From NCBI GenBank assembly GCA_009841335.1, contig VXLY01000098.1, positions 1 through 47,514 on the forward strand: DNA of 47,514 nt, written 5' to 3'. Below, one piece after another: positions 41,834 through 47,514 of this stretch (position 1 is its first letter; each line of letters starts with the position of its first letter). Under the pieces are notes generated by a model. It worked only from the letters and a program-made list of their open reading frames with translations, ran no database searches and was not told where the DNA came from. The translations under genes and the position numbers were made by a program. The stretch comes from Rhodothermaceae bacterium. GTDB lineage: Bacteria; Bacteroidota; Rhodothermia; Rhodothermales; Bin80.

Positions 41834-43831
41834 ATGCTGCGTATTATCACCATACTCATCCTGTGGGTATTCATCTTGATCGGTATTTCTGTAGCTGGCT
41901 TCTACATCTACTACGGCATCGCCGCCAACAACGCTCGGTCAAGCCTCAGCGCAGAGGCTTCCGTTTTAGAGAGCAACGGAATTCAGTTTAGGGATTTGAA
42001 TAAGAATGGTGTTATGGACCCCTACGAAAACCCTAGGGCCCCCGTGGCAGATCGAGTTCAAGATGTGTTATCGCAAATGAACCTCGAGGAAAAAGCTGGG
42101 ATGATGTTTATCAATATGATTAGTATGCTGCCCGATGGTTCCCTCCAAGAGCGACCGACGCCGAGCAATCCTTTCACATTTATGATTCCCACTAATTCCG
42201 AGATGATTGTGCGCCGCCGCATGAATCACTTCAATATAATGCAGAGCCATGATCCAGCGGCTATGGCAATATGGTACAATAGCATACAAAAACTCGCAGA
42301 ACGCACACGGCTGGGCATCCCGATCACAATTGCCTCGGATCCAAGGCACAGCTTTCCGAGCAGTGAAGCGGCCGCGATGTTTGCGGGTGATTTTTCCCTC
42401 TGGCCGGAGCCGCTTGGCTTGGCCGCGACACGCGACACAGTGCTAGTCGAGCAATTTGGCGATATCGCACGACAGGAATACCTGGCTGTGGGTATCAGAC
42501 TCGCACTTCACCCTATGTTAGATTTGGCGACAGAACCTCGCTGGTCACGTGTTTATGGCACTTTTGGTGAAGACCCAGACCTCTCGGCCAGCATGGGACG
42601 CGCGTATATTCGCGGTTTACAGGGAAATACGATCTCCCGCGAGAGTGTTGCCACGATGTCCAAACATTTTCCCGGCGGTGGTCCACAAGATGACGGATGG
42701 GAAGCACATTTTTCCTATGGTAAGGATCAGGTATACCCAGGCAACGAGTTTGACTTGCATGTGTCACCTTTTGTAGAAGGCGCTATGGCTGCCAATACCG
42801 CGCAAATCATGGTGAGCTACGCCGTAGGTGTAGGCATCACCGAAGATGGCGTCGGATTTGCCTTTAGTCCATCCATTGTAACTGACCTACTGCGCACGGA
42901 ACTCGGATTTGGAGGGGTTATCAGCACGGATTGGGCCGTACTCAGCAGCAAGCGTATATTGGGATTCACCATTCTGGAATCTCCCGGTTGGGGTGTCGAA
43001 GATTTGAGCCCTATTGACCGAGCCGAGAAAGCGTTGATAGCTGGAGTTGATCTATTCGGAGGAGAATCTAACCCTGAATGGATTGTCGAGTTGGTAAACT
43101 CTGGTAGAATCCAAGAAACGCGGTTGGACAGTTCGGTGAGCCGACTGCTGAGGGATAAGTTCCTGCTTGGACTATTTGACAATCCATATGTTGATGAATC
43201 TAAGGCCGGCACAATAGTAGGTTCTGCACCCTTTGTTGAGGCGGGCAAAGTGGCCCAAAAGAAATCTATCGTACTTTTAAAAAATGGAGAGAAGGAAAGC
43301 AGTCCCCTACTACCTCTCGGGCCTGACGAGCGAATATTTGTGCAAAATGTAGACAGCACGGCAGTAGCCCGCTATGCCACTGTTGTCAACAGCCCCACCG
43401 AGGCCACTGTGGCTCTGCTAAGAATTCATGCACCCTACGAACCTCCAAGAGAAGGAGGTATGCTGGAAAACTTGTTTCATCAGGGTGATCTGGACTTCAA
43501 GGGGGCTGAGCTGGACGAGATATTGTCTATCACTCAATCCCTACCAACGATCATTGACATTTACCTTGATCGTCCAGCTGTGATTCCGGAAATAGCGGAA
43601 ACCGCCGCAGCGCTTTTGGGTAATTTTGGAGCATCGGACGAAGTGATCCTTGATGCAATTTTCGGCCAATTTGACCCCTCTGGGCGTCTACCGTTTGAAT
43701 TACCATCATCTATGGATGCTGTCCGTGAACAACTGGAGGATGTGCCCTACGACAGCGAAAACCCTCTTTTTTCCTTTGGCTTCGGACTAAGCTATTCTAT
43801 AATGGATACAGTCTCACTCAGCACGAACTAG
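41834..43831 (+). CDS. Glycoside hydrolase family 3 (beta-glucosidase / beta-N-acetylhexosaminidase-like)
   Basis: The 665-residue protein has an N-terminal membrane anchor (IITILILWVFILIGISVAGF) and so should be exported or membrane-tethered. The GH3 barrel shows VADRVQDVLSQMNLEEKAGMM (its last part), ASDPRHSFPS, PEPLGLAATRD, RVYGTFGEDPDLSASMGRAY, the binding motif MSKHFPGGGPQDDG, and the nucleophile aspartate in GFGGVISTDWAVLS. The C-terminal alpha/beta sandwich follows (KSIVLLKNG, IFGQFDPSGRLPFELPSS). These features favour a beta-glucosidase-type enzyme, though GH3 substrate range is wide. ATG 41834 has AGGA seven bases before it. Its TAG overlaps the first possible GTG of the rhodanese gene, but the likely rhodanese start is 45 bases on. 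Confidence 0.9.
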   Translation: MLRIITILILWVFILIGISVAGFYIYYGIAANNARSSLSAEASVLESNGIQFRDLNKNGVMDPYENPRAPVADRVQDVLSQMNLEEKAGMMFINMISMLPDGSLQERPTPSNPFTFMIPTNSEMIVRRRMNHFNIMQSHDPAAMAIWYNSIQKLAERTRLGIPITIASDPRHSFPSSEAAAMFAGDFSLWPEPLGLAATRDTVLVEQFGDIARQEYLAVGIRLALHPMLDLATEPRWSRVYGTFGEDPDLSASMGRAYIRGLQGNTISRESVATMSKHFPGGGPQDDGWEAHFSYGKDQVYPGNEFDLHVSPFVEGAMAANTAQIMVSYAVGVGITEDGVGFAFSPSIVTDLLRTELGFGGVISTDWAVLSSKRILGFTILESPGWGVEDLSPIDRAEKALIAGVDLFGGESNPEWIVELVNSGRIQETRLDSSVSRLLRDKFLLGLFDNPYVDESKAGTIVGSAPFVEAGKVAQKKSIVLLKNGEKESSPLLPLGPDERIFVQNVDSTAVARYATVVNSPTEATVALLRIHAPYEPPREGGMLENLFHQGDLDFKGAELDEILSITQSLPTIIDIYLDRPAVIPEIAETAAALLGNFGASDEVILDAIFGQFDPSGRLPFELPSSMDAVREQLEDVPYDSENPLFSFGFGLSYSIMDTVSLSTN

Positions 43832-43875
43832 TGCCTCGACTGAATCGTTCACCCCTTTTCTTGAAAACAAATTCA

Positions 43876-44223
43876 ATGTCTGGATTATCCGAAAACCACG
43901 TACCTGAAATCACCGTGCAGGATCTCAAACAGCTCCTTGACGAAAATAAACGACCATTCATTCTTGATGTCCGAGAAGAGTCGGAATATAGCATTGCCAA
44001 TCTGGGAGGACATCTGATCCCTCTCGGCGAGTTGGTTGACCATATGGGAGAGCTTGAAAAACATTGCGACGATGAGCTAATCGTCGTTCATTGCAGATCT
44101 GGAGGACGATCAGCGCAGGCTGTGCGGTTCTTGCACGCAGTGGGTCTCTGCAATGCCAAAAACCTCCGTGGAGGAACGCTCGCCTGGAGCAAGGAAATCG
44201 ATCCAAGCCTGCCGACCTATTAG
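43876..44223 (+). CDS. Rhodanese-like sulfurtransferase, single domain
   Basis: The 115-residue product has one rhodanese domain: ITVQDLKQLLDENKRPFILD, DVREESEYSIANLGGHLIPL, and the active-site loop VVHCRSGGRSAQAV with the cysteine that carries the sulfur. It ends NLRGGTLAWSKEIDP. Small rhodaneses move sulfane sulfur in the cytoplasm; the partner is unknown. The frame is open for 15 codons before ATG 43876, and the upstream GTG at 43831 touches the GH3 stop codon. The miaA gene starts 17 bases after its stop, so they are probably co-transcribed. Confidence 0.85.
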   Translation: MSGLSENHVPEITVQDLKQLLDENKRPFILDVREESEYSIANLGGHLIPLGELVDHMGELEKHCDDELIVVHCRSGGRSAQAVRFLHAVGLCNAKNLRGGTLAWSKEIDPSLPTY

Positions 44224-44240
44224 GTACTGAGCTCAAGGTC

Positions 44241-45164
44241 ATGCGGGCCCAGACAATGCCAATTCGTGCCATCGTCGGCCCCACCGCAGTTGGTAAAACG
44301 GCTCTGGGAATAAAACTTGCGCAGGTCCTTGATGGTGAAATCATCTCCGCAGATAGCCGTCAGATATATAAAGAGCTCTCGATAGGATCAGCAAAGCCAA
44401 GTGCCCAGGAGCTCGCAGTAGTGCCGCATCACTTTATTAATGAATTAAGACTTGGCGAACATTACTCTGCCGGTCTATTTTCTGAGCAGGCTACAGCACG
44501 TATTGGTCAAATTTTGGGACGAAATCGTGTTCCAATTATCGTTGGAGGCTCAACTCTGTACCTTCACGCACTCATACACGGTCTGTCACCGCTCATTCCT
44601 TCCGATAAGGGAGTACGCACATCAATTGAAAAGAGACTCGCGGACGTGGGCAAGGAGGCGCTCTACGAGGAACTTCGTCGGATTGATCCAGACTCTGCCG
44701 ATACAATGGATCCGACAAAAACGTCACGGGTGGTACGGGCCCTCGAGGTTTTTGAACTCACGGGTGCACCACTATCCAGGTTTCATGATGTTCAAAAGAC
44801 TCCCCCATACTCTTTCTGTGTGACAGTACTAACGCTGGAGCGCAGCTCGCTCTACCGACGAATTGAACAGCGTGTCGATGCGATGATCGCGGCAGGCCTA
44901 ATGGATGAAGTGCAGAGAATCCGCGATATGCAACTTGATCTAAAGTTGCCAGCTCTAAAATCAATCGGCTATAAAGAGCCCCTGGCTTACCTAGATGGCC
45001 TACACACTTGGCCTGAAATGATTGAAATCCTGAAACGTAATAGTCGACGCTATGCAAAGAGGCAAATAACGTGGTTTCGACGTTATGATGCATACCGAAG
45101 AATGAGTGCAGATACGCCCGATGATGCATTGATTAAGACGCTCTGTCATCTTTCTGAGGAATAA
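44241..45164 (+). CDS. miaA: tRNA dimethylallyltransferase
   Basis: MiaA adds a dimethylallyl group to adenosine 37 of tRNAs that read codons beginning with U. The 307-residue protein has the P-loop IVGPTAVGKTALGIKLA, then DGEIISADSRQIYKELSIGS and PHHFINEL, IIVGGSTLYLHALIHGL, and the tRNA-binding C-terminal region KSIGYKEPLAYLDG and YAKRQITWFRR. ATG 44241 (MRAQTMPIRAIVG) or ATG 44256 are both possible starts; the 50 codons before them lie inside the rhodanese gene in another frame. Its last 19 bases overlap the end of the convergent glycosyltransferase-methyltransferase gene. Confidence 0.95.
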   Translation: MRAQTMPIRAIVGPTAVGKTALGIKLAQVLDGEIISADSRQIYKELSIGSAKPSAQELAVVPHHFINELRLGEHYSAGLFSEQATARIGQILGRNRVPIIVGGSTLYLHALIHGLSPLIPSDKGVRTSIEKRLADVGKEALYEELRRIDPDSADTMDPTKTSRVVRALEVFELTGAPLSRFHDVQKTPPYSFCVTVLTLERSSLYRRIEQRVDAMIAAGLMDEVQRIRDMQLDLKLPALKSIGYKEPLAYLDGLHTWPEMIEILKRNSRRYAKRQITWFRRYDAYRRMSADTPDDALIKTLCHLSEE

Positions 45165-47032
45165 CCGCTCCCCTGCTGCGGTTCAAGAACGAACCCTGTT
45201 CCGGCAAATGGCCCTATTCCCGTTTTGAACTCGGCAATTGACCGTGCGCGACATTTTTGAAACAGTGTGCTCCACTCCTGGTAGGTCCTGAACTGGAGGG
45301 CCTCCTCTTGTGGGTTCATTCTACCATGCGACCTTAGACGATTGACTAGTTTGTCCAATACCGTCAGGAACTTGAGATGTACAGACGCCCTGTATACTGA
45401 CTCCACCACAATAACGCGTCTACCACATACCCGCAATGCCTCATGAATTAACTTTTCAGGATCTTCGGCATGATGCAATACATAGTAGAGAAGAACTATA
45501 TCAAAATGCCCATTGGACCACGGCAGTAGACTCTGCTTGAGTAAAACATGGGACAACTCTGTTCTATTCATTGCAACCACGTCTGCTAGTAAAACCCGTG
45601 CCCCTAAACGATCTCGAATACACTCGCCAACATAACCCTCTGCACAGCCTAAGTCTAGCACCGTTAAGGTGCTTCCGTTTCGCGGAAAGAATGGACTAAT
45701 ATTCCTGAACTTTTGATTGGCACGCCAACGAATAATGCACTGCAAAAACTTTGGAGCATACCGAATAGCTCCAAATATCCCCCAACCTAACCAACCGGCA
45801 ATAACAAATATCCAGTAGGGACCGTCAACATACAGCAGATATGTGCCCGCTGAACACATTCCCAACCAGATCCAATGCCATCCATAAGCCTGCAAACTCG
45901 CGACCAAAAGTAACGGAATTAGCAAATACCATGGATGGACAGTTGTTGCAAGCGCGAGGTACAATCCCGTTGTAATTAGCATTGCCTGGGCCAAGGGCCA
46001 GCGCCGCCGCATACTCACGAAATAAAGTACTGGGAGACTAACAAGGAACACAAGTCGCAGAAAAGGACCGATCTGCTTACTCCAATCTTCCCCAGTAAAC
46101 CATTGCATCATGGCTTTTATGCCATAGTATGGACCGGCATTGAATTCAAAGTATCGGGCGTAAAGATCAAGGGATCCAGCTACATTGCTTGCCACATATG
46201 GAGCTGTGAACGGAATTGCAAGAACTACTGCTACGATAGCCCCCGGCCAAACCGAGCGCCAGCCAAATCGGCTCCACAGAAAGGGGAAAAAGAGAACTGG
46301 CAGCAACTTGATCCATCCAGCTACCGCCAGGAAGATAGAAGCCCAGCCTCCATTTCCTTTCCTAGCCAAGAAAAGCACCAATATCAGGGCCAGTAGGGCC
46401 GCCGATTCTGTATGTGCCTGGCCCGCAGTTTCCAGCAATACAACCGGATTCCATGCATAAAGCAGCACAAACCCACTCGACACAATTCGTGCAAGAAGAA
46501 GAATTGCCAGCAGCTCAGCCAGGACAAAGATTAACTTGATCAGATAATAGCTTCGCCGACTGTCCGGTATATGCCAAGTAGTTCCCAGCCTGAAAATCAG
46601 TTGAGAAACCGGGGGATAAACGCTCACATGTGCCTTGGAATTGAGCTCGTCGTATGTAATATCCTGCTGAAGTTCTTTGAAAGTGACATCCTCCGGTGCA
46701 AGTCTATACGGGTTAATGCCGTTCCGCTGTACAAGTCCATCCCAGACGTATCGATAAGCATCATCAGAGAGAGATGGCGGAAGACCCATCAATACCAGCC
46801 GAAATAACACCGCATATAAAATGACTGCTTTCAAGTCGAAATTCCCCCAACGCCAACAAATGATCCAACAGATACTCCCAACTACCAGCAAACTAAATAC
46901 CAATGGTATATGGCTACGGTCAACTGCTACGAACCCCAATGTTATAATCGCAGCACATAGTCCAACATGTGCGGCGATTGGCCATAAAGTGAGCCATCGG
47001 TTCGAAGATTTTCTCACTATCGAGGAAGCCAT
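45146..47032 (-). CDS. Membrane glycosyltransferase fused to a class I SAM methyltransferase
   Basis: The 628-residue frame joins two different enzymes. Residues about 1-410 are a polytopic GT-C-type glycosyltransferase resembling polyprenyl-phosphate-dependent mannosyltransferases: SLSDDAYRYVWDGLVQRNGI carries the acidic first-loop motif, and then come YPPVSQLIFRLG, LLYAWNPVVLLETAGQAHTE, GWIKLLPVLFFPF and about ten membrane spans. Residues about 425-610 are a soluble methyltransferase with motif I LTVLDLGCAEGYVGECI, LADVVAM, and FDIVLLYYVLHHAEDPEKLI. The second domain would face the cytoplasm. It may modify the same lipid-linked glycan, but substrates are unknown. The start ATG 47032 (MASSIVRK) is preferred to one 19 codons earlier. 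It is convergent with miaA. Confidence 0.85.
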   Translation of the reverse strand: MASSIVRKSSNRWLTLWPIAAHVGLCAAIITLGFVAVDRSHIPLVFSLLVVGSICWIICWRWGNFDLKAVILYAVLFRLVLMGLPPSLSDDAYRYVWDGLVQRNGINPYRLAPEDVTFKELQQDITYDELNSKAHVSVYPPVSQLIFRLGTTWHIPDSRRSYYLIKLIFVLAELLAILLLARIVSSGFVLLYAWNPVVLLETAGQAHTESAALLALILVLFLARKGNGGWASIFLAVAGWIKLLPVLFFPFLWSRFGWRSVWPGAIVAVVLAIPFTAPYVASNVAGSLDLYARYFEFNAGPYYGIKAMMQWFTGEDWSKQIGPFLRLVFLVSLPVLYFVSMRRRWPLAQAMLITTGLYLALATTVHPWYLLIPLLLVASLQAYGWHWIWLGMCSAGTYLLYVDGPYWIFVIAGWLGWGIFGAIRYAPKFLQCIIRWRANQKFRNISPFFPRNGSTLTVLDLGCAEGYVGECIRDRLGARVLLADVVAMNRTELSHVLLKQSLLPWSNGHFDIVLLYYVLHHAEDPEKLIHEALRVCGRRVIVVESVYRASVHLKFLTVLDKLVNRLRSHGRMNPQEEALQFRTYQEWSTLFQKCRARSIAEFKTGIGPFAGTGFVLEPQQGSGYSSER

Positions 47033-47456
47033 CCTTGTTTTTTTCTCACTTATTGGGACTGTCGCTAAGCAGCAGATTGTGATTGGCAACAGAATCCCAA
47101 ATACAATCTGCGGCCGACACCTTTAATATGAATCGAATCAACCACCGCGCACACGAAAAATTCGGAAAGTTATAACCGAAGCTGCAGCAATATTAGTTAA
47201 AAGCTAACGATTTCGGTGGGAGATCAGGGTCCCCCGACCCCGCCAAACCTGGATATGTAACAACGCATTCGATTCCTTCCTCGTGTCGCCCAACTAATGA
47301 ATCTCAACGCGAGGAGTGTATAAACACTAAAAGATCTCATCTTCTAAATCGTCTACTTTTAGCCTTCTTACGCCGAGGCGATTCATTGCTGTGGCGCCCC
47401 ACTCTATCGCTCCGCCCGCCTCTCGAGAGATTCCGATTTGATCCACTCAGGAACCC
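47033..47456. other. Divergent intergenic region before the right-edge gene
   Basis: About 420 bases separate the glycosyltransferase start from the gene beginning at 47457. They should hold promoters in both directions. I see no tRNA, no strong hairpin with a T-run, and no convincing small gene. A minus-strand frame with a basic Arg-rich translation (RRKKAKSRRFRR at its end) crosses part of it, but it has no start codon and is likely chance. Confidence 0.4.
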
Positions 47457-47514
47457 ATGTTAAATCGATCCATACAAGCCGCGACAAAATCGGAAGAATT
47501 TGTGCTTGACTCCA
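47457..47514 (+). CDS. 5' end of an unidentified gene, cut by the window edge
   Basis: An ATG at 47457 preceded by AGGA with a suitable spacing opens a frame that runs to the window end. Nineteen codons are visible (MLNRSIQAATKSEEFVLDS). The composition is protein-like and the ribosome-binding site is better than average for this window. No family can be named from so little. Confidence 0.5.
   Translation, partial: MLNRSIQAATKSEEFVLDS

Noticed and set aside
47404..47514. A 36-codon minus-strand frame open through the right edge (ending SLERRAER).
   Set aside because: The plus-strand frame from ATG 47457, with AGGA in front and a more protein-like translation, explains the same bases better.
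1..47514. CRISPR arrays, rRNA genes, tRNA genes and insertion sequences.
   Set aside because: No regular short-repeat array, no T-loop-like GGTTCGAATCC context with a matching acceptor stem, no rRNA segments and no transposase were seen by eye. A computed tRNA scan would be needed to exclude atypical tRNAs.

Overview
The window looks like a chromosomal segment from a member of the Bacteroidota/Rhodothermota lineage, probably a marine Rhodothermales relative. The evidence is four secreted proteins with type IX secretion (T9SS) style C-terminal tails (FPNPF/YPNPFNP, then LLGRRV-like, then SGIYFY-like motifs), a PorV/PorQ-family protein, a SusC-like TonB-dependent receptor with an N-terminal carboxypeptidase-regulatory domain, a Bacteroidota-type PruA, and few Shine-Dalgarno sites. 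The assignment is inference from protein style; no rRNA or tRNA is visible.

Layout. (1) 1-8.4 kb, housekeeping and metabolism: an amino-acid catabolic pair on the minus strand (PruA and a diaminopentanoate-dehydrogenase-like enzyme), a LolC/E-type permease, MoaD and MoaE, an unusual single-frame fusion of a LacI-family regulator to SAICAR synthase (PurC), and a divergent MalK/UgpC-type ATPase. (2) 8.6-11.2 kb, accessory: a tyrosine recombinase and two related toxin-antitoxin-like modules, one with a Doc-family toxin and one with only a truncated toxin reading frame. (3) 11.3-27.4 kb, surface and secretion: a secreted purple-acid-phosphatase-like enzyme, a TonB-dependent receptor, two very large T9SS-tailed proteins, a PorV-family protein and a SurA-like lipoprotein. 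(4) 27.3-38.8 kb, an aminoethylphosphonate (AEP) catabolic cluster: a DeoR-family regulator split by an in-frame TAA, PhnW, a secreted protein with two alkaline-phosphatase-superfamily domains plus PA14, PbfA, PhnA, PhnY, a phosphonate-cluster FAD oxidoreductase and an OPA-type MFS transporter. (5) 38.9-47.5 kb: a small lipoprotein, a T9SS-tailed leucine-rich-repeat protein, a GH3 glycosidase, a rhodanese, MiaA, and a glycosyltransferase-methyltransferase fusion, with the start of one more gene at the right edge.

How the genes work together. In the phosphonate block, PhnW (AEP), PbfA (hydroxy-AEP) and the FAD enzyme (probably N-substituted AEP or AEP itself) can each feed phosphonoacetaldehyde to PhnY, which makes phosphonoacetate for PhnA to cleave to acetate and phosphate. 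No phosphonatase (PhnX) is present. The secreted tandem phosphatase/phosphodiesterase with carbohydrate-associated domains sits inside the same gene run. It suggests, as inference, that the cell first releases AEP-type compounds from esterified polymers or lipids outside the cytoplasm and then imports them by the OPA transporter. I regard this as the strongest candidate for an undescribed system here. The secreted phosphatase/TonB/T9SS block just upstream may belong to the same phosphorus-acquisition lifestyle.

Other notable points are the LacI-PurC fusion, the nonsense-split DeoR regulator, the duplicated toxin-antitoxin modules with a conserved non-ATG junction, a strong terminator hairpin ending one base before a start codon, and a 30-bp operator-like palindrome upstream of the GH3 gene.
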